Assembly (NCBI RefSeq): GCF_016899425.1
Contig: NZ_CP045994.1
Coordinates: forward strand, 2,480,001 to 2,544,000
Length of the DNA: 64,000 bases
From: Burkholderia sp. MS389
Lineage (GTDB): Bacteria > Pseudomonadota > Gammaproteobacteria > Burkholderiales > Burkholderiaceae
Reading direction: 5' to 3'
Below the pieces are notes generated by a model. It did no database searches and was not told the origin of the DNA. It was given only the letters and a program-made list of their open reading frames with translations. A program made the position numbers and the translations under genes. The stretch's first letter is position 1; each line of letters begins with the position of its first letter. Below, piece by piece: positions 39,315 to 48,035 of the stretch.

Positions 39315-39899
39315 ATGTCCGCCCCGCATTCGCCCGGCCATCCTGGCCGTCGCCCGCTTCGCCCCCTTCCCGCGCTGATTTTCATGAGCCGCTGGCTCCA
39401 GGTGCCGCTTTACCTCGGCCTGATCGTCGCGCAGGCCGTCTATGTGTTCCTGTTCCTGAAGGAAGTCTGGCACCTGCTGTCGCATGCGGCGGGCCTCGAC
39501 GAAATCAGCGTGATGCTCGCCGTGCTCGGCCTGATCGACGTGGTGATGATCTCGAACCTGCTGATCATGGTGATCGTCGGCGGGTATGAAACGTTCGTGT
39601 CGCGGCTCGGCATCGAGGGCCACCCCGACGAGCCCGAATGGCTCGACCACGTGAACGCGGGCGTGCTGAAGGTCAAGCTGTCGATGGCGCTGATCAGCAT
39701 TTCGTCGATCCACCTGCTGAAGACCTTCATCAACCCCGACCAGCACACGACGCACGCGATCATGTGGCAGGTGCTCATCCACGTGTCGTTCCTCGTGTCG
39801 GCGCTCGTGATGGCGTGGGTCGACCGCCTGACGACGCATACGCACCCGGCCCATTTCCACGAGGCGCATGCGCCCGCGGCGTCCCGACCGGCGGCCTGA
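39315..39899 (+). CDS. UPF0114 (YqhA) family membrane protein
   Basis: This 194-residue protein has four hydrophobic segments: RWLQVPLYLGLIVAQAVYVFLF, EISVMLAVLGLIDVVMISNLL, and two later ones. The central VGGYETFVSRLG and KVKLSMALISISSIHLLKTF are the family signature. Function is unknown. The ATG at 39315 is used; MSRWLQVPLYLG at 39384 is equally possible (171 residues), since the extra residues are Pro/Arg-rich and not conserved. It lies 43 bp before fumarase, same strand. Confidence 0.82.
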   Translation: MSAPHSPGHPGRRPLRPLPALIFMSRWLQVPLYLGLIVAQAVYVFLFLKEVWHLLSHAAGLDEISVMLAVLGLIDVVMISNLLIMVIVGGYETFVSRLGIEGHPDEPEWLDHVNAGVLKVKLSMALISISSIHLLKTFINPDQHTTHAIMWQVLIHVSFLVSALVMAWVDRLTTHTHPAHFHEAHAPAASRPAA

Positions 39900-39942
39900 A
39901 CCGTCGGCAAACCATTCCCACTGTCCCCACAGAGTCTCAGCC

Positions 39943-41466
39943 ATGACCGTCATCAAACAGGAAGACCTGATCCAGAGCATCGCGGATTCGCTGCAGTACA
40001 TCAGCTACTACCACCCGCTCGACTACATCCAGGCCCTCGGCCGCGCGTACGAGCTGGAAGAGAGCCCGGCGGCGAAGGACGCGATTGCGCAGATCCTCAC
40101 GAACAGCCGCATGTGCGCGGAAGGTAAGCGCCCGATCTGCCAGGACACCGGCATCGTGACGATCTTCGTGAAGGTCGGCATGGACGTGCGCTGGGACGGC
40201 GCGACGATGGGCCTCACCGACATGATCAACGAAGGCGTGCGCCGCGGTTACACGCACCCGGACAACGTGCTGCGCGCGTCGATCGTCAATCCGCCGGAAG
40301 GTGCCCGCAAGAACACGAAGGACAACACGCCGGCCGTGATCCACTACGAGATCGTGCCGGGCGACAAGGTCGACGTGCAGGTCGCGGCCAAGGGCGGCGG
40401 CTCGGAAAACAAGTCGAAGTTCGTGATGCTGAACCCGTCCGACTCGATCGTCGACTGGGTGCTGAAGACGGTCCCGACGATGGGTGCCGGCTGGTGCCCG
40501 CCGGGCATGCTCGGGATCGGCATCGGCGGCACCGCCGAGAAGGCGATGCTGATGGCGAAGGAATCGCTGATGGAGCCGATCGACATCCAGGAAATCATCG
40601 CGCGCGGCCCGAAGGACTGGGTCGAGGAACTGCGCGTGGAACTGCACGAGAAGGTCAACGCGCTCGGCATCGGCGCGCAGGGCCTCGGCGGCCTCGCGAC
40701 CGTGCTCGACGTGAAGATCATGGCGGCGCCGACGCACGCGGCCTCGAAGCCGGTCGCGCTGATCCCGAACTGCGCGGCCACGCGCCACGCGCACTTCGTG
40801 CTCGACGGTTCGGGCCCGGCCAAGCTTGAAGCGCCGTCGCTCGATGCCTGGCCGAAGGTGCAGTGGGAGCCGAACACGGAAACCAGCAAGCGCGTCGACC
40901 TGAACACGCTGACGCCGGAAGAAGTCGCGAGCTGGACGCCGGGCCAGACGCTGCTGCTGTCCGGCAAGATGCTCACCGGCCGCGACGCCGCGCACAAGCG
41001 CATCGCCGACATGCTCGCGAAGGGCGAGCAGCTGCCGGTCGATTTCACGAACCGCGTGATCTACTACGTCGGCCCGGTCGATCCGGTGCGCGACGAAGTG
41101 GTCGGTCCGGCCGGCCCGACGACGGCCACGCGCATGGACAAGTTCACCGAGACGATGCTCGCTCAGACGGGTCTGATCTCGATGGTCGGCAAGGCCGAGC
41201 GCGGCCCGGTCGCGATCGACGCGATCAAGAAGCACAAGGCAGCCTACCTGATGGCGGTCGGCGGGGCGGCCTACCTCGTGTCGAAGGCGATCCGCGGCGC
41301 GAAGGTGCTCGCGTTCGAAGACCTCGGCATGGAAGCGATCTACGAGTTCGACGTGCAGGACATGCCTGTAACAGTTGCTGTCGATTCGTCGGGCACGTCG
41401 GTGCACCAGACCGGTCCGAAGGAGTGGCAAGCGAAGATCGGCAAGATCCCGGTCGCCACCGCTTAA
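39943..41466 (+). CDS. Fumarate hydratase, class I (iron-sulfur)
   Basis: This 507-residue oxygen-sensitive 4Fe-4S enzyme interconverts fumarate and malate. Cluster cysteines are likely among RPICQDTG (residue about 80), TMGAGWCPPGMLGIG and LIPNCAATRH. The last third, with KIMAAPTHAASKPVALIPN and the beta domain VDFTNRVIYYVGPVDPVRDE, matches the fused alpha-beta FumA type. The start at 39943 gives the family N-terminus MTVIKQEDL. A strong terminator follows. Confidence 0.95.
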   Translation: MTVIKQEDLIQSIADSLQYISYYHPLDYIQALGRAYELEESPAAKDAIAQILTNSRMCAEGKRPICQDTGIVTIFVKVGMDVRWDGATMGLTDMINEGVRRGYTHPDNVLRASIVNPPEGARKNTKDNTPAVIHYEIVPGDKVDVQVAAKGGGSENKSKFVMLNPSDSIVDWVLKTVPTMGAGWCPPGMLGIGIGGTAEKAMLMAKESLMEPIDIQEIIARGPKDWVEELRVELHEKVNALGIGAQGLGGLATVLDVKIMAAPTHAASKPVALIPNCAATRHAHFVLDGSGPAKLEAPSLDAWPKVQWEPNTETSKRVDLNTLTPEEVASWTPGQTLLLSGKMLTGRDAAHKRIADMLAKGEQLPVDFTNRVIYYVGPVDPVRDEVVGPAGPTTATRMDKFTETMLAQTGLISMVGKAERGPVAIDAIKKHKAAYLMAVGGAAYLVSKAIRGAKVLAFEDLGMEAIYEFDVQDMPVTVAVDSSGTSVHQTGPKEWQAKIGKIPVATA

Positions 41467-41481
41467 GCGCGATCGAACGAA

Positions 41482-41508
41482 AGGCCGGACGGACGTCCGG
41501 CCTTTTTA
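41482..41508 (+). terminator. Rho-independent terminator after fumarase
   Basis: The 9-bp stem AGGCCGGAC, loop GGAC, GTCCGGCCT ends in TTTTTAC, 16 nt after the fumarase stop. Confidence 0.92.
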
Positions 41509-41511
41509 CTT

Positions 41512-41564
41512 CTCATTCTCATTATTGTGTTCGGCCGGTCGTTCGAGGCTGATTCTCATTACAC
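41512..41564. promoter_or_regulatory. Two Fur-box-like elements upstream of bfr
   Basis: CTCATTCTCATTATTGTG (from 41512) and GATTCTCATTACACG (from 41551) read on the minus strand as AATGAGAATGAG- and AATGAGAATC-type hexamers of the Fur site. They lie about 95-150 bp before the bfr start. In many bacteria Fur affects bfr indirectly, so direct activation or repression is left open. Confidence 0.5.
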
Positions 41565-41659
41565 GCGAAAGGCAGGCCCGACAAGGCTTCGAGGCTTGGC
41601 TTTTCTCGTTCGAGCGATTATCGTTCGGTTTCTGAAGCCCCACTGAACAAGGAATAGCC

Positions 41660-42136
41660 ATGCAAGGCGACAAGAAAGTCATCGAATATCTGAACGCCCA
41701 ACTGAAGAACGAACTCACGGCGATCAACCAGTACTTCCTGCATGCGCGCATGTACAAGCACTGGGGCCTCGAGAAGCTCGGCAAGCACGAATACGATGAG
41801 TCGATCGGCGAAATGAAACACGCCGACTGGCTGATCGAGCGCGTGTTCATGCTCGACGGCCTGCCGAACCTGCAGGACCTGCACAAGCTGCTCGTCGGCG
41901 AGGAAACCGAAGAGATCCTGAAGTGCGACCTGAAGCTCGAGCAGATCTCGCAGTCCACCTGCAAGGAAGCGATCGCCTACTGCGAATCGGTTCGCGACTA
42001 CGTGTCGCGCGAGATCTTCGAAAAGATCCTCGACGACACCGAAGAGCACATCGACTGGCTCGAAACGCAGATCGACCTGATCGGCAAGGTCGGCCTGCAG
42101 AACTATCAGCAAACGATGATGGGTTCGGCCGAGTAA
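41660..42136 (+). CDS. bfr: Bacterioferritin
   Basis: This 158-residue four-helix ferritin stores iron as a 24-mer. The b-type haem ligand Met52 is present in [10 protein letters not shown], and ferroxidase residues are in [10 protein letters not shown] (Glu18), [11 protein letters not shown] (Glu51/His54 region) and [11 protein letters not shown] (Glu127/His130 region). The ATG has AAGGAA 7 nt upstream. Bfd, which releases iron from Bfr, is encoded 1 kb downstream after murI. Confidence 0.97.
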   Translation: MQGDKKVIEYLNAQLKNELTAINQYFLHARMYKHWGLEKLGKHEYDESIGEMKHADWLIERVFMLDGLPNLQDLHKLLVGEETEEILKCDLKLEQISQSTCKEAIAYCESVRDYVSREIFEKILDDTEEHIDWLETQIDLIGKVGLQNYQQTMMGSAE

Positions 42137-42170
42137 TCGCACCGCCCGCCAGCCTGCCGCCCACCCGACG

Positions 42171-43028
42171 ATGACGAACCCGTCCGCCGCACCCGCGCCG
42201 CGCGCCACCGCCCCTGTCGGCATCTTCGACTCGGGGCTCGGCGGCCTGTCGGTGCTGCGCGCCGCGCGCGCGCACCTGCCCGGCGAATCGTTCGTCTACG
42301 TCGCCGACTCGCACCACGCGCCGTATGGCCCGCGCGACGAGGCATTCATCACGGAACGCACGCTGGCGATCGGCGAGTGGCTCGCCCGCGAAGGCGCGAA
42401 AGCGCTCGTCATCGCGTGCAACACGGCCACGGCACGGGCGATCGCGGCCATCCGCGAACGCCTGTCGATCCCGCTCGTCGGCGTCGAGCCGGGCATCAAG
42501 CCGGCCGCCGCGCTGTCCACGACCGGCGTCGCGGGCGTCCTTGCGACGCAATCGACGCTGAACAGCCCGCGCTTCCAGGCACTGCTCGACCGCTACGGCG
42601 CCGGCCGCCGCTTCATCTGCCAGCCCGGCCACGGGCTCGTCGAAGCGATCGAACGCGGCGACACGAACTCGCCCGCATTGCGCGCGCTGCTCGAGCGTTA
42701 CATCCAGCCGATGCTCGACGACGGCGCCGATACGCTGGTCCTCGGCTGCACGCACTACCCGTTCTTCACAGACACGATTCGTAACCTTGTTGGCGAGCGC
42801 CTGACGATCGTCGACACGAGCGATGCCATCGCGCGCCAGCTCGCGCGGGTGCTCGACGAGCGCAGTCTGCGCGCGCCGGCCGGCACGCATGCCGCGCCGC
42901 CGCGCTTCTGCTCGACGAGCGACGGCCTGCAACTGCGCGCGCTCGCGTCGACGCTGCTCGGCCTCGATGCGCCGGTCGAATCCGTCACCATTTCGTCGCC
43001 GAACGCGCGCGCCTGCGCGACCGCCTGA
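42171..43028 (+). CDS. murI: Glutamate racemase
   Basis: This 285-residue enzyme makes D-glutamate for peptidoglycan. The two catalytic cysteines are Cys83 in VIACNTATA and Cys193 in VLGCTHYPFF, and GIFDSGLGGLSVL begins the first domain. It starts 35 nt after bfr on the same strand and may be read from the same transcript, an unusual mixing of cell-wall and iron genes that recurs in Burkholderia. Confidence 0.95.
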   Translation: MTNPSAAPAPRATAPVGIFDSGLGGLSVLRAARAHLPGESFVYVADSHHAPYGPRDEAFITERTLAIGEWLAREGAKALVIACNTATARAIAAIRERLSIPLVGVEPGIKPAAALSTTGVAGVLATQSTLNSPRFQALLDRYGAGRRFICQPGHGLVEAIERGDTNSPALRALLERYIQPMLDDGADTLVLGCTHYPFFTDTIRNLVGERLTIVDTSDAIARQLARVLDERSLRAPAGTHAAPPRFCSTSDGLQLRALASTLLGLDAPVESVTISSPNARACATA

Positions 43029-43137
43029 CGCGGGCCGGTGCGCCCGCTCCCGCGACGACTTCGCCTTCCCCCGCCGTTTCAAGGGTCCGATGACCTTAAA
43101 AAAAGCCGGACCCAGGCTTGTCAACCTCCGCAAAATT

Positions 43138-43156
43138 AATGATAATAATTCGCATT
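43138..43156. promoter_or_regulatory. Fur box of bfd
   Basis: AATGATAATAATTCGCATT matches the 19-bp Fur consensus at most positions and lies 24 bp before the bfd start codon, where bound repressor would block transcription. Confidence 0.82.
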
Positions 43157-43179
43157 AACGTTAGCTATCGCAACTCATC

Positions 43180-43416
43180 ATGATCGTCTGCGTGTGCAAG
43201 TCTGTTTCGGATCGCAAGATTCGCGCGTCCCTCGCCGAGGGCGTGAACTCTTTCGATGAACTCCAGTTCGAGCTCGGCGTGGCCACGTGCTGCGGCAAGT
43301 GCGAGGAGTCCGTACGCGACCTCATGGCCGAGCAAGGCGTCTGCGCGAGCCGTTGCGGTGTCGAGCATCATGCGCATCCGATTCCGGTCACGTTCTACGA
43401 CCGCAAGGCCGCCTGA
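43180..43416 (+). CDS. bfd: Bacterioferritin-associated ferredoxin
   Basis: This 78-residue [2Fe-2S] protein donates electrons to the haem of bacterioferritin to release Fe2+. Cluster ligands are Cys4 and Cys6 (VCVCKSVSD) and Cys38 and Cys41 (TCCGKCEES), the normal Bfd spacing; Cys37 is additional. A Fur box covers its promoter and a terminator-like hairpin follows at 43435. Confidence 0.95.
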   Translation: MIVCVCKSVSDRKIRASLAEGVNSFDELQFELGVATCCGKCEESVRDLMAEQGVCASRCGVEHHAHPIPVTFYDRKAA

Positions 43417-43434
43417 GCGGCGCCGAGCGTGCGC

Positions 43435-43458
43435 ATGCGGCCCAGGCCGCATTTTTTG
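43435..43458 (+). terminator. Terminator after bfd
   Basis: ATGCGG, loop CCCAGG, CCGCAT followed by TTTTTTG lies 18 nt past the bfd stop. The stem is only 6-8 bp, so read-through into tonB is likely. Confidence 0.6.
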
Positions 43459-43520
43459 TCTTGACCGTCAGCAAGCCACCGTCTGCGCGAGCCAACGGCT
43501 TACCTGCCAAGGAGCCTGTG

Positions 43521-43583
43521 ATGGAATTGCTGATCGGATTCGTAACCACCGTTTGCATCTCGCTGCTGATCTTCCGCAAGTGA
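43521..43583 (+). CDS. Candidate 20-residue membrane microprotein
   Basis: The frame MELLIGFVTTVCISLLIFRK is one hydrophobic helix with a positively charged end. AAGGAG lies 6-7 nt before the ATG, one of the better ribosome sites in this window. It lies between bfd and tonB, within 55 nt of tonB, on the same strand. It could be a membrane microprotein or a leader that couples translation to tonB. No family is known to me. Confidence 0.5.
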   Translation: MELLIGFVTTVCISLLIFRK

Positions 43584-43634
43584 TGCCGATTCACCCGCCG
43601 CGCCCCGGGTGCGACGTCGTTCTTTCAAGCTAAC

Positions 43635-44366
43635 ATGCAGGCTTCGCATCTCGCTCCTGCCGGCGCCATGCCGGCTGCACCACGTATGAATCCCCGAATG
43701 ATCGTCGTCGCGGTCGGTGTGCTTGCCGCACACGCGATCATGCTGACGGCCGCGTGGCTCCATCGCAACGCACCGCCGCCGAAATCGGTCGAGGTCCAGA
43801 CGATCACCGCGCAGCTCATCACGCCCGCGCCGATCGCGCAGCAGGTCGCGGCCGAGTCGATCCCGCAGCCGGCACCGCCGAAGCCCGTGCCGCGCGTAAA
43901 GCCGAAGGTCGAGCCGAAGCCGGTGCAAAAGGCGGCGAAGCCGACCCCGCAGCCGCTTGCGCCGTCGCCGGCCCCATCGCCCACACCCGCTCCCGCAGCC
44001 GATCCAACGCCGGCGCCGGCCGCGCCCGCTCCCGCGGCACCGGCCGCCACGCCGGGCCCGGCGCGCGAAACGATGCAGGTCAGCGCACCGAAGAACGTGC
44101 CGACGCTCCAATGCAACTTCGTGAAGCCCGACTATCCGTCGATGTCGCGCCGCCGCGGCGAATCGGGCACCGCCTATGTTCACTTCGTCGTCGGCGTGAC
44201 CGGCAAGATCGAAAGCATCGATCTGCAGAAGAGCAGCGGCTATCCGCGCCTCGACGATGCCGCACTCGACGCGATGCGCTCGACCACCTGCCGCCCGTAC
44301 GTCGAGAACGGCCAGGCGATCCGCGCCGCCCGCACACAGCCCTACAGCTTCGGGCTCACCGACTAA
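43635..44366 (+). CDS. tonB: Energy transducer TonB
   Basis: This 243-residue protein has a cytoplasmic N-terminus of about 20 residues, a signal anchor (MIVVAVGVLAAHAIMLTAAW), a long Pro/Ala/Lys-rich periplasmic spacer (about 70-150) and the TonB C-terminal domain (PTLQCNFVKPDYPSMSRRRG to YSFGLTD). It links the ExbB-ExbD proton motor to outer-membrane receptors such as the one at 31131. It is followed by exbB (35 nt) and exbD (13 nt). The possible ATG at 43686 would shorten it by 17 residues. Confidence 0.94.
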   Translation: MQASHLAPAGAMPAAPRMNPRMIVVAVGVLAAHAIMLTAAWLHRNAPPPKSVEVQTITAQLITPAPIAQQVAAESIPQPAPPKPVPRVKPKVEPKPVQKAAKPTPQPLAPSPAPSPTPAPAADPTPAPAAPAPAAPAATPGPARETMQVSAPKNVPTLQCNFVKPDYPSMSRRRGESGTAYVHFVVGVTGKIESIDLQKSSGYPRLDDAALDAMRSTTCRPYVENGQAIRAARTQPYSFGLTD

Positions 44367-44401
44367 CCTGCCTCATCCGGAAGATTCAAAGGAAACAAAA
44401 A

Positions 44402-45136
44402 ATGCAAAGCTACGGTATCGCGCACGTCTGGGCGCAAGGTGATTTCGTCACGCGCGCCATCGCGATCACGCTGCTCGTGATGTCGGTCCTGTCGTGGATC
44501 GTGATCGTCATCAAGGGCTGGAACGTGATCCGCCTGAACCGCCTCACGAAGAATGCCGAACAGGCATTCTGGCATTCCGACAATTTCGACGACGGCATCA
44601 AGAAGCTCGGCCTCGCCGCATCGACGCCGAACGACAACCCGTTCCTCGCGCTCGCGCTGTCGGGCAAGGAAGCCGCCGACCACCACCATCAGACGCAACC
44701 GCACCTGCACGACCGCATGGACGTATCGGACTGGGTCACGCGCTGCCTGAAGGACACGATGGACGAAGGCATTTCGCGCATGCAGAGCGGCCTCGCGATC
44801 CTCGCATCGGTCGGCAGCACGGCGCCGTTCGTCGGCCTGTTCGGCACGGTCTGGGGCATCTATCACGCGCTGCTCGCGATCGGCGCCACCGGCCAGACGT
44901 CGATCGACCAGGTCGCGGGCCCGGTCGGCGAATCGCTGATCATGACGGCCTTCGGCCTGTTCGTCGCGATTCCCGCGGTGCTCGGCTACAACGCGCTGAC
45001 CCGCGCGAACAAGGGCGTCGTCAGCAAGCTGCGCCGCTTCGCGCACGGCCTGCATGCGTACTTCGTGACGGGCGCGAGCCTCGCGTCGTCGTCGACGCGC
45101 GACGGCCTGCGTCTCGCATCGCGCGCCGCCAGCTGA
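44402..45136 (+). CDS. exbB: ExbB, MotA/TolQ/ExbB proton channel protein
   Basis: This 244-residue inner-membrane protein has three membrane segments: AIAITLLVMSVLSWIVIVIKG near the start, then GLAILASVGSTAPFVGLFGTVWGIY and VGESLIMTAFGLFVAIPAVLGYN, which carry the ion-channel residues of the family. It forms the proton motor with ExbD. The ATG at 44402 follows AAAGGAAA; a longer in-frame reading crosses tonB and is a shadow. Confidence 0.95.
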   Translation: MQSYGIAHVWAQGDFVTRAIAITLLVMSVLSWIVIVIKGWNVIRLNRLTKNAEQAFWHSDNFDDGIKKLGLAASTPNDNPFLALALSGKEAADHHHQTQPHLHDRMDVSDWVTRCLKDTMDEGISRMQSGLAILASVGSTAPFVGLFGTVWGIYHALLAIGATGQTSIDQVAGPVGESLIMTAFGLFVAIPAVLGYNALTRANKGVVSKLRRFAHGLHAYFVTGASLASSSTRDGLRLASRAAS

Positions 45137-45149
45137 GACGAGGTGAACC

Positions 45150-45578
45150 ATGGCCATGAACACCGGTTTCAGCGACGATGACGACGATGCCGTGATGAGC
45201 GAGATCAACATGACGCCGCTCGTCGACGTCATGCTCGTCCTCCTGATCATTTTCCTCGTGACGATCCCGGCGATGCAGCATGCGGTGAAGATCGACCTGC
45301 CGCACGCCAGCAGCCAGCCCGTCGACGAAAAGCCGCAGACCGTCGACGTCGCGATCCAGGGCGACGGCACGATCCTGTGGGACGACCACACGGTCACGCG
45401 CGAACAGCTGCAGGCACGCATTGCGGAAGCTGCGAAGCGCACGCCGCAGCCGGAATTGCATCTGCGCGCGGACCGCAAGGTTGCCTACGAACACGTCGCG
45501 GAAGTGATGTCGGATGCGCAAGCTGGCGGCCTGACAAAACTCGGCTTCGTGACGGAGCCGGGCGCGAAAGCGAAGTAA
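45150..45578 (+). CDS. exbD: ExbD biopolymer transport protein
   Basis: This 142-residue protein has one N-terminal membrane span (MTPLVDVMLVLLIIFLVTIPA) in which the proton-carrying Asp is in PLVDVML, followed by a periplasmic domain (PQPELHLRADRKVAYEHVAEVM). It completes the motor with ExbB. The gene begins 13 nt after exbB. Confidence 0.95.
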   Translation: MAMNTGFSDDDDDAVMSEINMTPLVDVMLVLLIIFLVTIPAMQHAVKIDLPHASSQPVDEKPQTVDVAIQGDGTILWDDHTVTREQLQARIAEAAKRTPQPELHLRADRKVAYEHVAEVMSDAQAGGLTKLGFVTEPGAKAK

Positions 45579-45969
45579 CGCACGCACGTTCCGCCGTCGC
45601 CAGTCGCCACTGCGCAGCTAGCCGGCCGTACCTAACCGGCCGTACCCAAAGTAAAAGGCCTTCATCGCCAGATGAAGGCCTTTTTTCATGCGCACGCGGG
45701 CGCCTTCGGGCGGCGGGCTCTTCGGCGGTATCGGTTACGCCTCGAGCAACGCAAATGCGACTCTGCCGTGGTCTGCACGGACTGCGCGTTCTGCCCTATC
45801 TGGCTCACAATATATGCGGCCACCTGATTTCGCTCAGAACTTCCTTCGCGAAATGGGATTTCAATATAGGCCCGCCCGCGCACGCATTCAAGGTTCCGGC
45901 GATTGAAACTTGCGATTGCAGCCGACGCTTCAATGACAAAACAAATTTGCGTCGTCGTGCGTGCCGTGT
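45579..45969. other. Intergenic, 391 bp
   Basis: This contains the exbD terminator and, after it, an AT-richer stretch (45740-45965) without a convincing gene. A short direct repeat CCGGCCGTACC occurs at 45621 and 45636. The convergent LysR gene ends at 45970. Confidence 0.5.
45653..45686 (+). terminator. Rho-independent terminator of tonB-exbB-exbD
   Basis: AAAAGGCCTTCATC, loop GCCA, GATGAAGGCCTTTTTT: a 14-bp perfect stem with a T run, 74 bp after exbD. Confidence 0.93.
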
Positions 45970-46944
45970 TCAGGTGGCCGAAACATCGGCTGCCGTTTCC
46001 TTCTTCGCACGCTCGGGGCAACCTGGCTCCTTGTATGCGCCATGGTCGAGCTTCTCGACCAGGTAATCGACGAACGCACGGACCGCGGGCGGCATCCCCT
46101 GACGCGACACGAACACCGCATACAGCTGCGGCACCGGCAGCGTCCAGCCCGGCATCACCGGCGACAGTTGCCCCGCGCGCAACGCGTTGCCGTACATCAT
46201 CTCCGGCAGCGCCGCGATGCCGAGGCCGTCGAGCACGGCCTCGCGGATCGTCATCAGGTCGGCCGTCACGAGACGCGGATCATGCTCGTGCACGTGACGC
46301 GTTCCGTCCGGCGCGATCAGGTTGAATACGTGCCGGCCGTCGACGCTCGGCGTATCGAGCGTCTCGAAGCCGGTCAAGTCGTCCGGCGCCAGCGGCGGCG
46401 CGTTCTGGCTCAGCAGGCTCGGCGCGCCGACCAGCATCTGCTCGGTGCGCCACAGCGGCCGCACGACGATGTTCGCGTTCTGCGGCGGCTCCGAGCGCAC
46501 GCGCAACGCGACGTCGATCGAATCCTCGAACAGGTCGATCACGCGATTCGTCACGCGCACATGCACCTTCACCTCGGGATAGCGGCGCAGGAATTCGGGC
46601 AGGATGCGCGACAGCATTGTCTGCGACAGCGTCACCGGCACGCTGACGCGCACCGAGCCGCGTGGCGACGCGCGCAATTGCTGCACCGCGTTCATCGCGG
46701 CCCGTGCTTCGGCGAGCATCGCCTGGCAATGCTGGTAGAACAGCTCCCCCGCCTCGGTCAGTGCGAGCTTGCGCGTCGAGCGCTGAAGCAGGCGCACGCC
46801 GAGCGCGGCCTCGAGCTCGGTCAGGCGCCGCGACAGACGCGATTTCGAGATGCCCAGCACGCGTTCGGCGGCCGAAAAGCCCCCATGTTCAACGACCTGC
46901 GAGAAGTACATCAGGTCGTTCAGGTTATGTGCATCGATATTCAT
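45970..46944 (-). CDS. LysR family transcriptional regulator
   Basis: This 324-residue regulator has an N-terminal winged helix (HGGFSAAERVLGISKSRLSR at about residues 20-39, then LGVRLLQRSTRKLALTE) and a substrate-binding domain. Its gene is divergent from the pirin gene; the shared 121-bp gap contains an inverted repeat fit for LysR binding, so it probably controls pirin. The effector may be an aromatic compound or flavonoid but this is a guess. Confidence 0.9.
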   Translation of the reverse strand: MNIDAHNLNDLMYFSQVVEHGGFSAAERVLGISKSRLSRRLTELEAALGVRLLQRSTRKLALTEAGELFYQHCQAMLAEARAAMNAVQQLRASPRGSVRVSVPVTLSQTMLSRILPEFLRRYPEVKVHVRVTNRVIDLFEDSIDVALRVRSEPPQNANIVVRPLWRTEQMLVGAPSLLSQNAPPLAPDDLTGFETLDTPSVDGRHVFNLIAPDGTRHVHEHDPRLVTADLMTIREAVLDGLGIAALPEMMYGNALRAGQLSPVMPGWTLPVPQLYAVFVSRQGMPPAVRAFVDYLVEKLDHGAYKEPGCPERAKKETAADVSAT

Positions 46945-47009
46945 CTCATCGTTCCAATTTCAGAACAATCCATTGCGAACCACCGCCAATCGAACGGGAA
47001 AACGCCCAA

Positions 47010-47043
47010 TATAATAGCGCTATGTTTCAAAAATAACGCTATT
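47010..47043 (+). promoter_or_regulatory. Pirin promoter -10 element and LysR-type inverted repeat
   Basis: TATAAT at 47010-47015 is a perfect -10. The inverted repeat AATAGCG (47013-47019) and CGCTATT (47037-47043) overlaps it and the predicted start, 23 bp before the pirin ATG at 47066. The arrangement suggests autoregulation and control by the divergent LysR protein. Confidence 0.6.
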
Positions 47044-47065
47044 CCGATGATTTCGAGGGCTTCCC

Positions 47066-47938
47066 ATGACCACCGCTCGCTCGCTTGATCGCACCTACCC
47101 CGCGCTTCGCACCACCGAAGGCGGCGGTTTCGTGGTTCACCGCCCGTTCCCGACGCGGCTGCTGATGGATTTCGATCCGTTCCTGCTGCTCGATGAAATG
47201 GGCCCCGTCGACTACGCGCCCGGCGAAGCCGTGGGTGCGCCCGACCATCCGCATCGCGGCTTCGAGACCGTGACCTACGCGCTCGATGGACGCTTCCGCC
47301 ATCGCGACTCGTCCGGCCATGCCGGCACGCTCGGCCCCGGCGACGTGCAGTGGATGACGGCCGGCGCCGGCGTCGTGCACAGCGAGATGCCCGAACCGGC
47401 GTTCGCTCGGGCAGGCGGACGCTCCCACGGCTTCCAGCTGTGGGTCAACCTGCCGCGCCGCGACAAGATGATCGCGCCGCGCTACCAGGAGATCCCGGCC
47501 GCCCGCATTCCGACCGCGACATCGCCGGACGGCCGCGCGCGCGTGCGCGTCATCGCGGGCGAAGCATTCGGCGTAAAAGCCGCGATCGAGACGCGCACGC
47601 CGATCCTCTACCAGCACTTCACGCTGGAGCCCGGTGCAACGGTCACGCAGCCCGTGCCGGCCGGTTATCGCGTGTTTGCCTATCCGATCGACGGAAGGGG
47701 CCTTTACGGGCCCGACAGGCAAGCTGTCGACGCACGGCACATGATCGTCTACGGCGACGATGGCGACACCGTCACGTTCGCTGCCGGCGACACGTCGCTC
47801 GACCTGCTGCTGATCGGCGGCGTGCCGCTCAACGAGCCGATCGTCCGTTACGGCCCGTTCGTGATGAATACCGAGGAAGAGATCCGGCAGGCTGTCGTCG
47901 ACTATCAGACCGGTCGCATGGGTCGCATCGAAGCGTGA
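47066..47938 (+). CDS. Pirin family protein
   Basis: This 290-residue bicupin has metal-binding residues in APDHPHRGFETVTYAL (two His) and AGAGVVHSEMPEP. Pirin-type proteins bind Fe/Ni and some are quercetin 2,3-dioxygenases. It diverges from a LysR gene and sits 97 bp before the DUF1857 gene. The length agrees with YhhW-type pirins. Confidence 0.92.
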   Translation: MTTARSLDRTYPALRTTEGGGFVVHRPFPTRLLMDFDPFLLLDEMGPVDYAPGEAVGAPDHPHRGFETVTYALDGRFRHRDSSGHAGTLGPGDVQWMTAGAGVVHSEMPEPAFARAGGRSHGFQLWVNLPRRDKMIAPRYQEIPAARIPTATSPDGRARVRVIAGEAFGVKAAIETRTPILYQHFTLEPGATVTQPVPAGYRVFAYPIDGRGLYGPDRQAVDARHMIVYGDDGDTVTFAAGDTSLDLLLIGGVPLNEPIVRYGPFVMNTEEEIRQAVVDYQTGRMGRIEA

Positions 47939-48035
47939 ATCGGATCGGGTGGCAGGTGCCGCGAAGCCGATGGTTTTGCGTCACAATAACTTCTTGAACC
48001 ATGTGGCCGCCCGCCACCAGAAGGAACCCGTCCCC

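Noticed and set aside
45740..45965. Small gene in the AT-rich stretch after exbD
   Set aside because: Only short frames with no ribosome site; low GC alone is not evidence.
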